Shown here: piece after piece, positions 44,242-54,868 of the stretch
How the letters are laid out: every line of letters starts with the position of its first letter
Position numbering within the stretch: position 1 is the stretch's first letter
Origin: Shewanella sp. AS1
GTDB lineage: Bacteria; Pseudomonadota; Gammaproteobacteria; Enterobacterales; Shewanellaceae
Assembly (NCBI RefSeq): GCF_021412565.1
Contig: NZ_JAKCLJ010000003.1
Coordinates: 248,001 to 312,000, forward strand
Length of the DNA: 64,000 nucleotides
Reading direction: 5' to 3'
Translations under genes and position numbers: made by a program
Notes under the pieces: generated by a model
The model's database searches: none
Told to the model about the DNA's origin: nothing
What the model saw: the letters and a program-made list of their open reading frames with translations, nothing else

Positions 44242-45837
44242 TTAACCTTCGATGCCTTTACTCGCCAGGAACTCATCGTAATTGCCTTTAAAGTCGTTCA
44301 CACCATTAGGTGTGATCTCTATGATGCGGTTCGCCAAAGAGGAGACGAAGGCGCGGTCATGGCTGACAAACAGCAAGGTGCCTTCATAGAGTTCCAGCGC
44401 GTTGTTGAGTGACTCAATCGATTCCATATCCATGTGGTTGGTCGGCTCATCCATCACTAAGATATTAGGCTTTTGCATGATCAGCTTACCAAACAACATG
44501 CGACCCTTTTCACCACCGGAAAGCACACGAACCGATTTTTTAATGTCATCCGAGCTGAACAGCATACGGCCAAGGTAGCCGCGCACACTCTGATCGTCAT
44601 CTTCAGGTTTACGCCACTGGCTCATCCACTCGAACAGTGTCATATCATTTTCGAAATCTGACTCATGATCCTGGGCATAGTAACCAATCGCGGCATTTTC
44701 AGACCAATGAATGGTGCCAGAATCTTGCGGGATATCATGAACTAAGGTGCGTAGCAGCGTGGTTTTACCCACGCCGTTTTCACCTAAGATAGCGATGCGC
44801 TCACCCACTTCGACAATCAGGTTTAAGTCTTTAAACAGCGGGCCTTCATCGAAGCCCTTAGATAACTCTTCCACCACTAAGGCGTTACGGAACAGCTTCT
44901 TCTCCTGCTCAAAACGGATGAATGGATTCACCCGGCTGGAGGCTTTCACCTCATCTAACTTAATTTTTTCAATCTGCTTGGCACGGGATGTTGCCTGCTT
45001 GGCCTTAGAGGCGTTTGCAGAGAAGCGGGCAACGAAGCCTTGAAGCTCGGCGATTTGTGCCTTCTTCTTGGCATTATCAGACAGTAAACGCTCACGGGCC
45101 TGGCTGGCCGCTGTCATATACTCATCATAGTTACCTGGGTAAATTCGCAGCTCACCATAGTCCAGATCCGCCATATGGGTACAGACAGAGTTAAGGAAAT
45201 ATCTATCGTGGGAAATGATGATCATAGTGCTGTTACGCTGGTTAAGCATATCCTGCAACCAGCGAATGGTATCGATATCCAGGTTGTTGGTCGGCTCGTC
45301 GAGCAGCAGAAGATCGGGATCGCTAAACAGCGCCTGAGCCAGCAGCACACGCAGCTTGAAACCTGGGGCGATTTCACTCATCAGACCGAAATGCTGTTCC
45401 AGTGGAATACCGACACCTAACAAGAGTTCACCGGCGCGACTTTCTGCGGTGTAACCGTCCATCTCGGCAAACTCCATCTCGAGTTCAGCCACCTTGATGC
45501 CATCTTCTTCGCTCATCTCAGGCAGAGAATAGATACGGTCGCGCTCCTGCTTCACCTTCCACAGTTCTCTGTGGCCCATGATCACTGTATCGATCACGCT
45601 GAACTCTTCGTAGCCAAACTGGTTCTGGCTCAGTTTACCCAGACGCTCATTCACATCTAAAGAAACGTTGCCTGAGGTAGGTTCAAGCTCGCCGCCCAAA
45701 ATCTTCATGAAGGTCGATTTACCACAGCCGTTTGCACCGATAAGGCCGTAACGATTGCCGCCGCCGAATTTGACTGAGATGTTTTCAAACAGTGGCTTTG
45801 AGCCGAACTGCATTGTGATATTCGCTGTAGTGATCAA
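44242..45837 (-). CDS. ybiT: ABC-F ribosome-associated ATPase YbiT
   Basis: 531 residues, with two ABC domains: Walker [10 protein letters not shown] (34-42) and later GENGVGKTT; Walker [13 protein letters not shown] and [13 protein letters not shown]. The segments [20 protein letters not shown] and [19 protein letters not shown] form the linker and are almost identical in E. coli YbiT. The first signature is the variant APGFKLR, as in that protein. ABC-F factors act on the ribosomal E site. The gene appears to be a single-gene unit. Confidence 0.95.
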   Translation of the reverse strand: MITTANITMQFGSKPLFENISVKFGGGNRYGLIGANGCGKSTFMKILGGELEPTSGNVSLDVNERLGKLSQNQFGYEEFSVIDTVIMGHRELWKVKQERDRIYSLPEMSEEDGIKVAELEMEFAEMDGYTAESRAGELLLGVGIPLEQHFGLMSEIAPGFKLRVLLAQALFSDPDLLLLDEPTNNLDIDTIRWLQDMLNQRNSTMIIISHDRYFLNSVCTHMADLDYGELRIYPGNYDEYMTAASQARERLLSDNAKKKAQIAELQGFVARFSANASKAKQATSRAKQIEKIKLDEVKASSRVNPFIRFEQEKKLFRNALVVEELSKGFDEGPLFKDLNLIVEVGERIAILGENGVGKTTLLRTLVHDIPQDSGTIHWSENAAIGYYAQDHESDFENDMTLFEWMSQWRKPEDDDQSVRGYLGRMLFSSDDIKKSVRVLSGGEKGRMLFGKLIMQKPNILVMDEPTNHMDMESIESLNNALELYEGTLLFVSHDRAFVSSLANRIIEITPNGVNDFKGNYDEFLASKGIEG

Positions 45838-46077
45838 TGTGATATTCCGAAACTTAATTAAGCGAAGCGCTGCCCATCGGCAGACGATTAACTGTCAACA
45901 GATAGCAAGTATAGCCACAGGCGATGACAGCCTGATGAAAAACCACGCTAAGGGAGAATTTAAAGCGCGCCACTATAGCCACTTTTTGCTGTTTTATCAA
46001 CCTAGGCCAATCAAATAAGGCGTCAAATTAGCCACTCAAAAAAGTCTGCCAAAACACAGGCTTTGCTGAGAAGCAAT

Positions 46078-46335
46078 TTATTTAGGTTTGCGCCAGAAGA
46101 GCAATTTTTGTTGCAGCCATAACAAGGTGTTAAGTTGCTTTTCCTGACTCAGGCCAAAATAGATGCAGATCCAGGGGGAGAGCAAAATATACCAGGGCAA
46201 GATAGCCTCATCCGGGCGAGTAAACAACAGATAGAAGAAGCCAAAGTAGATCACCACGACCCCAAGGACCCCCACCACTAACAAGAGTTTTTTGGTGAGC
46301 TGTTCAAACCATTCCAGCTTATTATTCTGCCCCAT
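46078..46335 (-). CDS. Small two-span membrane protein of unknown function
   Basis: 85 residues. Two hydrophobic helices (about 17-38 and 45-63) are flanked by a charged N terminus (MGQNNKLEWFEQLTKKLLLV) and a basic tail ending WRKPK. It is not recognised. It converges with nothing and lies between ybiT and the SDR gene. A ribosome site (ATGGGGC context) is weak; the frame could also be non-coding, but the hydrophobic pattern argues for a real protein. Confidence 0.6.
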   Translation of the reverse strand: MGQNNKLEWFEQLTKKLLLVVGVLGVVVIYFGFFYLLFTRPDEAILPWYILLSPWICIYFGLSQEKQLNTLLWLQQKLLFWRKPK

Positions 46336-46367
46336 AGGATGGATCTATCCTCTCCTGCTGTCTCAAT

Positions 46368-46395
46368 AAAAAACGGGCAAAAGCTGCCCGTTTTT
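46368..46395. terminator. Terminator of the branched-chain acyl-CoA operon
   Basis: ACGGGCA/TGCCCGT with a 5-base loop and T/A runs on both sides, about 20 bases after the SDR stop. Confidence 0.9.
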
Positions 46396-46413
46396 GACCA
46401 AGAGGCCTTAAAT

Positions 46414-47172
46414 TTAGATGCGTATACCGCCATCAATTTCAAACACACGGCCATTCACATAGTCATTTTCTATGATAAATTTCACCGTTGATGCTATCTC
46501 TGAGGCTTGTCCTAAGCGTCCTACAGGCACCATCTTCTCAAGGCGCTCTAAGGCTTCAGGTTTCATTGCCGCCGTCATCTCAGTTTCAATCACGCCTGGT
46601 GCGACTGCCGCGCTGCGGATATTGTGACGCGCCAACTCTTTGGCCCAGCCCACAGACATGGCCGCCACACCGGCTTTGGAGGCCGAGTAGTTGGTCTGTC
46701 CCATGTTTCCCGCCTTAGCCAGACTAGAGATATTAATAATAACCCCTGGCTGCTTGGATTCAATCATGGCAACCGCAGCTTCACGGCCACACAGGAAAGA
46801 ACCTGTCAGGTTAACATTGATCACTGACTGGAACTGCGCCAGCGACATACGATCGCTAACCACGCCCTCTTTCGCCTTAACCAGCATGCCATCACGCAAG
46901 ATACCGGCGTTGTTCACTAAGACGTTGACCTGACCGAAATCTTCCAAAATGTAACGGAAACCGGCAACCACATCCTCTTCATCGGTAATATCTAAGGCAT
47001 ACCCCTGAACTTCTGTGCTGTCACCGATATCGGCGCAGGCCCGCTCGAGTTTCTCTTGATCGACATCGATAAGCGCCAACTTGGCCCCCGCGGCGGCTAA
47101 CTCTTGTGCCATAGCAAAACCAAGACCACCGGCACCACCTGTGATGACTACAACCTTATCTTTTAAATCCAT
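46414..47172 (-). CDS. SDR family 3-hydroxyacyl-CoA/3-oxoacyl reductase
   Basis: 252 residues from the ATG at 47170-47172; the frame opens further upstream but that would overlap mmsB and there is an AGGG site before this ATG. SDR marks are the NAD motif [11 protein letters not shown] (about 10-20), NNAGI, and the active-site NYSASKAG. The [12 protein letters not shown] ending is typical of FabG-like enzymes. Its place at the end of the valine-degradation block suggests a hydroxyacyl-CoA dehydrogenase, perhaps for isoleucine intermediates; that is inference. Confidence 0.82.
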   Translation of the reverse strand: MDLKDKVVVITGGAGGLGFAMAQELAAAGAKLALIDVDQEKLERACADIGDSTEVQGYALDITDEEDVVAGFRYILEDFGQVNVLVNNAGILRDGMLVKAKEGVVSDRMSLAQFQSVINVNLTGSFLCGREAAVAMIESKQPGVIINISSLAKAGNMGQTNYSASKAGVAAMSVGWAKELARHNIRSAAVAPGVIETEMTAAMKPEALERLEKMVPVGRLGQASEIASTVKFIIENDYVNGRVFEIDGGIRI

Positions 47173-47176
47173 CAAT

Positions 47177-48076
47177 CTACCCTTTCTTATTAAACTGCTC
47201 AAAAATACTGGAGAAATCCCGCGCCCCATTGCCTTTTCTAGCATGGTTCACATACAGGCTGCGCGCCAATGCGCCCATGGGGGTGCTTGAGTTACTCAGC
47301 AGGGCCGCTTCCTGGGACAGGCCTAAGTCTTTCACCATCAGATCGACCATGAAACCACCCTGGTAATCATTGGAAGAGGGAACGTTTTCCATCACCCCAG
47401 GACAGGGATTATATTTATTCAGCGTCCAATTACCACCACTGCTGACCTTCATGATCTCAGAAAGTACCTTAGGATCCAGGCCATGATCTATCCCCATCTG
47501 AATAGATTCACTGGTAGCGACCATCAATACCGACAGCAACATGTTGTTGCAGATCTTAGCAACCTGGCCTGCGCCCGAGTCGCCGGCATGGAACAGATTC
47601 GCGCCCATGGCATTGAGCACGCCCTGTGCCTGACTAAAGCCTACATCGCTGCCGCCACAGATAAAGGTCAAGGTTCCCGCCGCCGCGCCAGCCGTACCAC
47701 CAGACACAGGCGCATCGACAAACTCTAGCCCCTTTTCCTTTGCCTTAGCGGCAACGGTGCGGGCACTGTCTGCATCTATGGTGGAGCAGTCGATAAGCAA
47801 GGTGCCCTCACCAACCACATCCAGCAGGCCTTTTTCACTATCACTGCCCAGATACAGACCGCGAACATGTTTGCCCGCGGGTAGCATGGTGATCACCACA
47901 TCTGCCGATGCGGCGGCCGCGCAGGCACTCGGAGCCGGAATCGCCCCCTGCTCTGTCACATGGCTCAATGCAACGCTAGAAAGATCGAAAGCTTTTACCG
48001 TAAAGCCAGCTTTAACTAAGTTGATGGCCATTGGACCACCCATGTTTCCTAAACCAATAAACGCCACTGTGCTCAT
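47177..48076 (-). CDS. mmsB: 3-hydroxyisobutyrate dehydrogenase
   Basis: 299 residues. The Rossmann motif [10 protein letters not shown] (7-16), the substrate motif [11 protein letters not shown] and the catalytic lysine in [11 protein letters not shown] are those of beta-hydroxyacid dehydrogenases, matching MmsB. It oxidises 3-hydroxyisobutyrate to methylmalonate semialdehyde in valine catabolism. The next gene starts five bases later. Confidence 0.95.
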   Translation of the reverse strand: MSTVAFIGLGNMGGPMAINLVKAGFTVKAFDLSSVALSHVTEQGAIPAPSACAAAASADVVITMLPAGKHVRGLYLGSDSEKGLLDVVGEGTLLIDCSTIDADSARTVAAKAKEKGLEFVDAPVSGGTAGAAAGTLTFICGGSDVGFSQAQGVLNAMGANLFHAGDSGAGQVAKICNNMLLSVLMVATSESIQMGIDHGLDPKVLSEIMKVSSGGNWTLNKYNPCPGVMENVPSSNDYQGGFMVDLMVKDLGLSQEAALLSNSSTPMGALARSLYVNHARKGNGARDFSSIFEQFNKKG

Positions 48077-48130
48077 AATTTGCTCCTTAAATAGAGACCT
48101 AACGCCTTAATTCCAATTTATTCTTGATGG

Positions 48131-49264
48131 CTATCGGCCTAACTGCGCCAGAGGATGTGAGTCCTGCTCCCAGGGCGAGGCGAGTAGCTGTTTCACAACC
48201 GACTCGGGCACCGTCAGGGCGCTCTCATATTGCCACTTAGGCTGACGATCTTTATCCACCAGAAGTGCTCTCACCCCTTCGACAAAATCACCTATGGCGC
48301 AGCACTGACAGCTCAGTCCCAGTTCAAACTGGAACACCTGCTCAAGGGACAGTTCAGTGCCCAGACGCGACTGCTCATAGATAAGCTGTATGCTGAGCGG
48401 GCTGCCCGCAAGCATTGTGGCCAAAGCACGCTCAAGCCAGGGCTGCTCAGTCTGATAATCCTTGGCGCGCGCCATGATCTCAGGCAAGGTGCCTTGCATC
48501 AGAGCATCGAGCTCGCTCTGGTGCTGCTCAAGCACACTGGTTGCCATTGGGATCGCGCTGCGGCTGCTCATCCCTTCAAGCAGGGAGTTAAGCTTGCTGT
48601 GATTGGCACCTATGTCCGACTCCCAGTCCACACTGGCCAGTGCATCGAACAAGGGCTCTTTATCATCGCTGTTAAGATAATGATTACCCAAGCCAACAAA
48701 GTAGGCATCGGCGCCGCTCATGTTATAGGCTGTCATACCCAAAAACAGGCCTAACTTGCCAGGCATGCGATTGAGGAAATAGCTGCCGCCCACATCGGGA
48801 TAGAGACCGATAGTCACCTCAGGCATGGCGATGCGTGAACGCTCGGTCACGACTCTGTGGCTGGCGCCGGCCATCAGACCTAAGCCGCCGCCCATCACGA
48901 TACCGTCACCCCAAACCAACACTGGCTTATCGAAGGTGTGCAGCAGGTGATCCAGATAATACTCTTCACAGAAGAAAGACTGAGCTAAGTCGGTGATCTT
49001 ACCTGGGTTGGCCTTAGAGATATCATGCAGCGCGCGCACATCCCCACCGGCGCAGAAGGCTTTCTCTCCCGCACCATCGAGCACTATCATGGCCACAGTA
49101 TCATCTTCGGCCCAGGCCTTGAGCTGAGTGGTTAACAGGTGGATCATCTCTAGGTTAAGTGCATTAAGCGCCTTTTCCATATTCAGGGTGGCCACACCGA
49201 CCAATTTGCCAGACAGGGTCCCTAAGGTCTGAAAAATTACGCTGTTTTTCTGTTCGGTACTCAT
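48131..49264 (-). CDS. 3-hydroxyisobutyryl-CoA hydrolase
   Basis: 377 residues from the ATG at 49262-49264, which overlaps the upstream stop as TAATG; an ATG 15 bases earlier is possible. Crotonase-fold marks are AFCAGGDVRAL and GDGIVMGGGLGLMAGAS, with the glutamate PEVTIGLYPDVGGSYFLNR used by the hydrolase group. It releases CoA from 3-hydroxyisobutyryl-CoA, supplying MmsB. Length near 380 separates it from ordinary enoyl-CoA hydratases (about 260). Confidence 0.92.
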   Translation of the reverse strand: MSTEQKNSVIFQTLGTLSGKLVGVATLNMEKALNALNLEMIHLLTTQLKAWAEDDTVAMIVLDGAGEKAFCAGGDVRALHDISKANPGKITDLAQSFFCEEYYLDHLLHTFDKPVLVWGDGIVMGGGLGLMAGASHRVVTERSRIAMPEVTIGLYPDVGGSYFLNRMPGKLGLFLGMTAYNMSGADAYFVGLGNHYLNSDDKEPLFDALASVDWESDIGANHSKLNSLLEGMSSRSAIPMATSVLEQHQSELDALMQGTLPEIMARAKDYQTEQPWLERALATMLAGSPLSIQLIYEQSRLGTELSLEQVFQFELGLSCQCCAIGDFVEGVRALLVDKDRQPKWQYESALTVPESVVKQLLASPWEQDSHPLAQLGR

Positions 49265-50037
49265 TAGCTGTTGGTCCATTTCGCTGGGCGCTTTTCTAAA
49301 AACGCGTTAACCCCTTCTGCCTGATCTTGGGTATCAAACAGACCCACAAACAGTTCCCGCTCAAGGGGAAGCGCCTGAGTACGTGGCATAAAGCGACCCG
49401 CCTGGATCAAGGTCTTACACACAGTCACGCTGCTCGGGCTCTGTTTTGCGACTTTCTCGGCTAGGGTCATGGCGGCATCGAGCGCGCCACCCTTAGCCAC
49501 AACCTCTTCGACTAAACCAAGAGAAAGCGCCTTGGTCGCATCGACACGCTCGCCACATAAGATCATGCGTTTTGCCCAGCCCTCGCCAACTAACGCGGTC
49601 AGGTTTTGAGTCCCGCCGGCACAAGGCAATAGACCCACTGTGGCTTCAGGCAGCGCCATCACGGCTTGCTCTTCGGCAATGCGGATGTCACAGGCAAGGG
49701 CCACTTCCAGACCGCCGCCCATGGCGTAACCGTTAATGGCCGCGATGGAGACACCACGAAAGCCGCTTAAGGCTTCGAAAGCTTCACCAAAATACTTGGC
49801 CATAGAAGCGGCGTTACCTTTGTCGCCATCGGCGAACAGTTTAAGATCGGCACCGGCGCTGAAAAATTTCTCCCCTTCGCCAGTGATCACTAAGGCATAG
49901 ATATCTTTATTGTTATTGAGCGCCGTGACAGTCTGCTTAAGCTGGATCAAACTCTCGGCAGTCCAAGTGTTCGCGGGTGGGTTGTTCATGGTTAGCACGG
50001 CAGTATTGCCAACAATTTTTTCTATAATCGCGGTCAT
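49264..50037 (-). CDS. Enoyl-CoA hydratase of the valine/short-chain type
   Basis: 257 residues. The crotonase oxyanion segments are FFSAGADLKLF and GYAMGGGLEVALACDIR (about residues 103-119). It probably hydrates methacrylyl-CoA to 3-hydroxyisobutyryl-CoA, given its neighbours. GAAGGAG precedes the ATG. It starts 21 bases after the acyl-CoA dehydrogenase stop and overlaps the next start codon. Confidence 0.93.
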   Translation of the reverse strand: MTAIIEKIVGNTAVLTMNNPPANTWTAESLIQLKQTVTALNNNKDIYALVITGEGEKFFSAGADLKLFADGDKGNAASMAKYFGEAFEALSGFRGVSIAAINGYAMGGGLEVALACDIRIAEEQAVMALPEATVGLLPCAGGTQNLTALVGEGWAKRMILCGERVDATKALSLGLVEEVVAKGGALDAAMTLAEKVAKQSPSSVTVCKTLIQAGRFMPRTQALPLERELFVGLFDTQDQAEGVNAFLEKRPAKWTNS

Positions 50038-50058
50038 CGATTAACTCCTTCAGAAACG

Positions 50059-51216
50059 TTATAAGATGGGGCTGGCGCTTTCATCGAGAAGACGGCGGGC
50101 AATGATAAGACGCATGATCTCATTGGTTCCCTCCAAGATCTGATGTACGCGCACATCACGGAAATGGCGCTCGAGTGGGTATTCACGGATATAACCATAG
50201 CCACCATGCAATTGCAACGCGCTGTCACAGACCTTAAACCCTATGTCTGTGGCAAAACGCTTTGCCATGGCGCAGTAGGCTGTGGCTTCTGGATCGCCCA
50301 TATCCAGCTTAAATGCAGCAAGACGCACCATTTGGCGTGCGGCAACCAGCTCGGTTGCCATGTCGGCCAGCTTAAATTGCAACGCCTGGAACGCCGCAAT
50401 CGGCTTACCAAACTGCTTACGTTCATTCATGTACTGCTGGGCTCTCTCCAGTGCGGCCTGGGCGGTACCCACTGAGCAGGTGGCGATATTGATCCGCCCG
50501 CCATCTAAGCCTTTCATGGCGAAGGTAAAACCCTGCCCCTCTTCACCGAGCAGGTTAGTCACTGGCACACGCACATTATCGAAGGTGATTTCGCGGGTTG
50601 GCTGGGCGTTCCAGCCCATCTTAGTTTCCTCTTTACCAAAGCTGATACCCGCGCTGTCGGCAGGCACGGCAATGGCTGAGATCCCTTTAGGGCCTTCCTG
50701 ACCTGTGCGGCACATCACCACCAACATCTCGGTAGAACCTGCGCCAGAAATGAACATCTTGGCACCGGAGATCACATATTCATCCCCTTCGCGTACCGCT
50801 TTGGTTTTCAAAGAGGCCGCATCGCTGCCCGCCCCCGCTTCGGTAAGACAGTAAGAGGCCAGTTTCTCGCCCGTGGTTAAGGCTTCTGACCAGGTATCAC
50901 GCAGGGTTTGTGAACCAAAACTGGTGACCATCCAGGTCGCCATATTATGAATGGTCAACATGGCGGTGGTGGCGGTACAGCCCATGGCGAGCTGCTCAAA
51001 AATGATGGAGGAATCGAGACGAGACAGTCCCATTCCGCCCTCAGACTCTGGAGAGTAGAGAGAACAAAATCCAAGCTCACCGGCTTTTTGAATCGTCTCT
51101 TTCGGAAAATAATGCTCTTCATCCCATTTAGCGGCAAAGGGCGCTAATTCATCGTTGGCAAACTGCGTCGCTAATTCCGCGAACTGACGCTGATCGTCAT
51201 TCAGATTGAAATCCAT
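50059..51216 (-). CDS. Acyl-CoA dehydrogenase (isobutyryl-CoA type)
   Basis: 385 residues from the ATG at 51214-51216 with AGGAG seven bases upstream. FAD enzyme marks are CLTEAGAGSDAASL, the substrate-binding GLDGGRINIATCSVGTAQA and the catalytic glutamate in ILEGTNEIMR. It probably converts isobutyryl-CoA to methacrylyl-CoA, the first committed step of valine breakdown here. It heads the five-gene block that continues with the hydratase, hydrolase, mmsB and SDR. Confidence 0.92.
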   Translation of the reverse strand: MDFNLNDDQRQFAELATQFANDELAPFAAKWDEEHYFPKETIQKAGELGFCSLYSPESEGGMGLSRLDSSIIFEQLAMGCTATTAMLTIHNMATWMVTSFGSQTLRDTWSEALTTGEKLASYCLTEAGAGSDAASLKTKAVREGDEYVISGAKMFISGAGSTEMLVVMCRTGQEGPKGISAIAVPADSAGISFGKEETKMGWNAQPTREITFDNVRVPVTNLLGEEGQGFTFAMKGLDGGRINIATCSVGTAQAALERAQQYMNERKQFGKPIAAFQALQFKLADMATELVAARQMVRLAAFKLDMGDPEATAYCAMAKRFATDIGFKVCDSALQLHGGYGYIREYPLERHFRDVRVHQILEGTNEIMRLIIARRLLDESASPIL

Positions 51217-51318
51217 CTGATGCTCCTTGTACAACTGTTGATATGCCTTGCTTAATATCAGGCTTTATTATTCTAATAATTAACTTTTTATACTGCGGCA
51301 ATGCCGCGTCACCAAAGA

Positions 51319-51346
51319 CAGGCCTTAAGGGAAAACTTAAGGCCTG
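51319..51346. terminator. Hairpin between mmsA and the acyl-CoA dehydrogenase gene
   Basis: CAGGCCTTAAG/CTTAAGGCCTG with a 6-base loop, seven bases past the mmsA stop. Only a weak T tract follows (TCTTT), so it may attenuate or terminate; it divides the region into a thiolase-mmsA unit and a downstream unit. Confidence 0.65.
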
Positions 51347-51352
51347 ATGGTT

Positions 51353-52858
51353 TTATTTCAACGCAATTGTCATGTTAGGTGCATGATGTTCAGCTTCGGT
51401 GATGTCCGACTCAAACCAACGGGAAGTGATGGTCTTAGTCTCAGTGTAGAAACGCACCGCCTGCTTGCCGTAGGCATGTTGATCGCCATAGAAGCTGCCT
51501 TTCCAACCGGTAAAGGAGAAGAATGGCAGTGGCACTGGAATTGGCACATTGATACCAACCTGTCCCACTTCGATATTGTGCTGGTATTTACGAGCAGCCG
51601 CGCCGCTGGCAGTAAAGATAGAGGTCCCGTTACCATAAGGGCTGGCGTTGACTAGCTCAATCGCCTCTTCCAGGGTTTCAGTCTCCATACAGCAAAGTAC
51701 AGGGCCGAAAATCTCCTCTTTATAGATGCTCATATCTATAGTGACATTGCTGAACATGGTCGGGCCGACCCAGTTGCCGCTTTCGAAACCTTCGACGCTA
51801 AAATCGCTGCCATCGAGCAGACACTCGGCGCCTTCCGCCTTACCTTGCTCGATAAGCTTAAGAACACGCGCCTTGGCTGCTGGGCTGATCACCGGGCCAT
51901 AGGCCGCATCTTTATCATCCCAAAGACCCGGTCTGACTTTCGCAATGGCATCACGCAGCTCAGGGATCCACTGCTTGGCTTCGCCAACAAACACGGCAAC
52001 AGACAGCGCCATACAACGCTGACCCGCCGCGCCCACAGAGGCACCGACCAGGTTATTGATCACTTGCTGTTTATTCGCATCAGGCATGATGACGCAATGA
52101 TTCTTAGCACCGGCAAATGCCTGAACACGCTTAAGATTATCAGTGCCTGTCTTATAGATATATTGGCCGACACCGACAGAGCCAACGAAAGAGATAGCCT
52201 TAATATCTGGATGAGATAAGAGCACATCTACGGCAGTTTTATCGCCGTGAACCAGCTGCAATACGCCTTTAGGTGCGCCCGCTTCTTCAAACAGTTCGAC
52301 CAGACGTTGAGGCGTCATAGGATCTTGCTCAGAAGGCTTCAGCACGAAGGTGTTACCGCAGGCGATCGCCAGTGGGAACATCCACAATGGGATCATGGCA
52401 GGGAAATTAAAGGGGGTAATACCGGCACACACACCCAGAGGCTGAGTGTAGCTGTAGGTATCTATGCTGCGCGCCACGTTCTCAACGGTTTCACCCATGA
52501 TGAGACTGGCAATGTTACAGGCATGCTCGGCGACTTCGATGCCGCGCCAGACATCGCCCTTGGCATCTTCAAATGTCTTACCGGTTTCCTTGGCCAAAAT
52601 GGTTGCGATTTCATCATGATGCAGTTTAAGCAGATGCTGATAACGGAACATCACTCGGGCACGCTCAGAGACAGGCACCTCTTTCCAGGTGCTAAATGCC
52701 GTCTTGGCACTGGCGATTGCCGCTTCGACTTCTGTTGTGGTTGCTGCATTGATGCTGGCAATCACTTCGTTATTAGCAGGATTGGTGACTTCAATCTGAT
52801 GACTGCCTTCGCCCAGCACAAATTGACCATCTATATAATGTTTAACTTGAATCGTCAT
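51353..52858 (-). CDS. mmsA: Methylmalonate-semialdehyde dehydrogenase (CoA-acylating)
   Basis: 501 residues. The aldehyde-dehydrogenase marks are [17 protein letters not shown] (about 146-162), [10 protein letters not shown] and the catalytic Cys282 in [12 protein letters not shown]. It turns methylmalonate semialdehyde to propionyl-CoA with NAD and CoA, the last step of valine catabolism. It lies 72 bases after the thiolase stop. Confidence 0.96.
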   Translation of the reverse strand: MTIQVKHYIDGQFVLGEGSHQIEVTNPANNEVIASINAATTTEVEAAIASAKTAFSTWKEVPVSERARVMFRYQHLLKLHHDEIATILAKETGKTFEDAKGDVWRGIEVAEHACNIASLIMGETVENVARSIDTYSYTQPLGVCAGITPFNFPAMIPLWMFPLAIACGNTFVLKPSEQDPMTPQRLVELFEEAGAPKGVLQLVHGDKTAVDVLLSHPDIKAISFVGSVGVGQYIYKTGTDNLKRVQAFAGAKNHCVIMPDANKQQVINNLVGASVGAAGQRCMALSVAVFVGEAKQWIPELRDAIAKVRPGLWDDKDAAYGPVISPAAKARVLKLIEQGKAEGAECLLDGSDFSVEGFESGNWVGPTMFSNVTIDMSIYKEEIFGPVLCCMETETLEEAIELVNASPYGNGTSIFTASGAAARKYQHNIEVGQVGINVPIPVPLPFFSFTGWKGSFYGDQHAYGKQAVRFYTETKTITSRWFESDITEAEHHAPNMTIALK

Positions 52859-52930
52859 ATCTCTTTCCTAAATCTACTAAAAGGCCACATCACTGTGGCT
52901 CTTGTGAAAACAAATAGGGTGAAACCTTTG

Positions 52931-54121
52931 TTATAGTTCGATGGCCATAGCCGTCGCTTCACCGCCACCGATACAGAGTGACGCCACACCACGCTTAAGC
53001 CCTCTGGCTTTAAGTGCATGAATTAAGGTCACCAGGACTCGGGTACCTGAGCAACCGATAGGATGGCCTAATGCACAGGCGCCACCATTGACGTTCACTT
53101 TATTTTCATCCAGACCCAGCTCAGAAATCGCCAGCATAGTCACCATGGCGAAGGCTTCGTTGATCTCAAACAGATCCACATCCTCTTTGGTCCAGTTCAC
53201 TTTATCCAGCAGTTTGCCCATCGCGCCCACCGGCGCCGTCGTAAACATAGAAGGCTGCTGAGCATGAGTTGTGTGGCCTTTGATTGTCGCCAGCACGGTT
53301 AAGCCTTTGTCTTGCGCCTGCTGACGAGTCATCAACATCATGGCCGCCGCACCATCGGAAATAGAGCTTGAGTTTGCTGCCGTAATAGTGCCGTCTTTAG
53401 CGAAAGCAGGACGCAGAGAGGGGATCTTATCAGGGCGCGCATTACCCGGTTGCTCATCGGTATCGACCACAAGATCACCCTTACGGCTCGCTACAGTCAC
53501 AGGCACTATCTCTTCATTGAAGGCGCCAGTTTCGATTGCCGCACAGGCTTTTTGCAGTGAACTTAAGGCGAAGTTATCCATCGCTTCTCGGGTAAGACCG
53601 AAATCATCGGCGGTTTTCTGGGCAAAAGTCCCCATGGCGCCGCCTGTATAGGCATCTTCGAGTCCATCGAGGAACATGTGATCCAGCACCTTGCCATGAC
53701 CCATACGCATGCCGCCACGCGCCTTATCTAACAGGTATGGTGCCTGGCTCATGCTTTCCATGCCGCCGGCGATAACGATATTGGCACTGCCAGCTTTAAT
53801 CAGATCGTGCGCCATCATCACGGTTTTCATGCCTGAACCACACACTTTATTGACTGTGGTTGCGCCCACAGATAGCGGCAGTTCTGCGCCCAGAGTCGCC
53901 TGACGTGCCGGTGCCTGTCCTAAGCCTGCGGGTAACACACAGCCCATCAGCACTTCATCGACATCGCTGCCTGCAACGCCTGTGGTATCCATTAACCCTT
54001 TGATTGCCACGGACGCCAAAGTTGGTGATGGTACGCTGGACAGCGCGCCTTGAAATCCACCCATAGGGGTACGCTTTGCCGCTACAATCACGATATCTTG
54101 TTGGGTTTGTTCTGTTGTCAT
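52931..54121 (-). CDS. Acetyl-CoA acetyltransferase (thiolase)
   Basis: 396 residues from the ATG at 54119-54121 with GGAG six bases before it; the frame extends 12 bases more. Active-site cysteines and histidine lie in VNKVCGSGMKT (Cys94), GGACALGHPIGCSG and CIGGGEATAMA. It splits or forms acetoacetyl-CoA and similar 3-ketoacyl-CoA, fitting the end of isoleucine degradation. It heads the thiolase-mmsA unit behind a LiuR-like operator. Confidence 0.94.
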   Translation of the reverse strand: MTTEQTQQDIVIVAAKRTPMGGFQGALSSVPSPTLASVAIKGLMDTTGVAGSDVDEVLMGCVLPAGLGQAPARQATLGAELPLSVGATTVNKVCGSGMKTVMMAHDLIKAGSANIVIAGGMESMSQAPYLLDKARGGMRMGHGKVLDHMFLDGLEDAYTGGAMGTFAQKTADDFGLTREAMDNFALSSLQKACAAIETGAFNEEIVPVTVASRKGDLVVDTDEQPGNARPDKIPSLRPAFAKDGTITAANSSSISDGAAAMMLMTRQQAQDKGLTVLATIKGHTTHAQQPSMFTTAPVGAMGKLLDKVNWTKEDVDLFEINEAFAMVTMLAISELGLDENKVNVNGGACALGHPIGCSGTRVLVTLIHALKARGLKRGVASLCIGGGEATAMAIEL

Positions 54122-54160
54122 CTTCCGCTCCATTTAAGGTACTTACGCGTTCCTTTCTGA

Positions 54161-54181
54161 TTTATAAGCCATCCTTATAAA
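54161..54181. promoter_or_regulatory. Inverted repeat in the thiolase leader
   Basis: TTTATAAG and CTTATAAA form an 8-bp inverted repeat with a 5-base spacer 40 bases before the thiolase start. It overlaps TATAAG, a possible -10 box on the minus strand. The binding protein, if any, is unknown. Confidence 0.4.
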
Positions 54182-54223
54182 CCAACGAACTGTGATCCTG
54201 TTCAAATTACTCCCACTGTGACG

Positions 54224-54239
54224 TTTACGCGAACGTAAA
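54224..54239. promoter_or_regulatory. LiuR-like palindrome upstream of the thiolase-mmsA unit
   Basis: TTTACGCGAACGTAAA has matching TTTACG/CGTAAA ends around four bases. MerR-family LiuR, which controls branched-chain amino acid breakdown in proteobacteria, binds palindromes of this general form. It lies about 103 bases before the thiolase start, consistent with promoter control. Confidence 0.5.
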
Positions 54240-54362
54240 GCAAGTGTTTCTCGGTTAAAATTAGTTAACTTTAGTGCAACGTCTTGTCAGGTTGGATTTA
54301 CACTCAAGCCCGCCTGCAATACTTAAGACGGCAATCAATATCTACACAAAAAATGAGCAGAG

Positions 54363-54836
54363 TTAAAATGGCTCAAACTTCTTCGCCATCGCTGCAATAC
54401 TGGCCAGACTCACCCCATGCTGGTTGCGCTCGGCGCATTCCATTTGATGCTCTCTATCGAGGGGATCGCCAATCAAGACCTCACGAACCTGATAGCCCAA
54501 GGCTTTCGCCGCGGCCTCATAGGCCATGAACTCCCAGCGCGCCATGTTGGTGTTATCGCAGATAACCACAGGCTGAGATTGAGCAAGCGATTGAATAAAA
54601 AGGGTTAAATTACGTTGGTGGTATTCTGCTAACCGGGCGGCATCGAAGCGGTATTCCCCTTGCACAGTGAAGAGTGCATCGGTGGAGAAATAGCCATGGC
54701 GTAAAATGGTCTTAGCCAGGCTCGGCTCCTGGGATTGGATAAACTGTGCCACCCAATGACTCTTACCGCTGCCGGGCAAACCGCGCATGATAATGGCAAG
54801 CCTGTTAGACAGATTGAATGTGTCTGAGTCGAACAT
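54363..54836 (-). CDS. P-loop AAA kinase-like protein
   Basis: 157 residues. Walker A is MRGLPGSGKSHWV (about residues 17-29), followed by VVICDNTNMARWEF, the pattern of zeta-toxin/polynucleotide-kinase-like ATPases related to NEDD4BP2 kinase domains. Target unknown. It is a small stand-alone protein and lies just upstream of cobB on the same strand (32 bases apart). Confidence 0.8.
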   Translation of the reverse strand: MFDSDTFNLSNRLAIIMRGLPGSGKSHWVAQFIQSQEPSLAKTILRHGYFSTDALFTVQGEYRFDAARLAEYHQRNLTLFIQSLAQSQPVVICDNTNMARWEFMAYEAAAKALGYQVREVLIGDPLDREHQMECAERNQHGVSLASIAAMAKKFEPF

Positions 54837-54868
54837 ACTCGCTCCCTACTCTAATCCAGCACGGGCTA

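Noticed and set aside
52247..52936. Plus-strand frame of 229 codons
   Set aside because: Antisense to mmsA with no family features.
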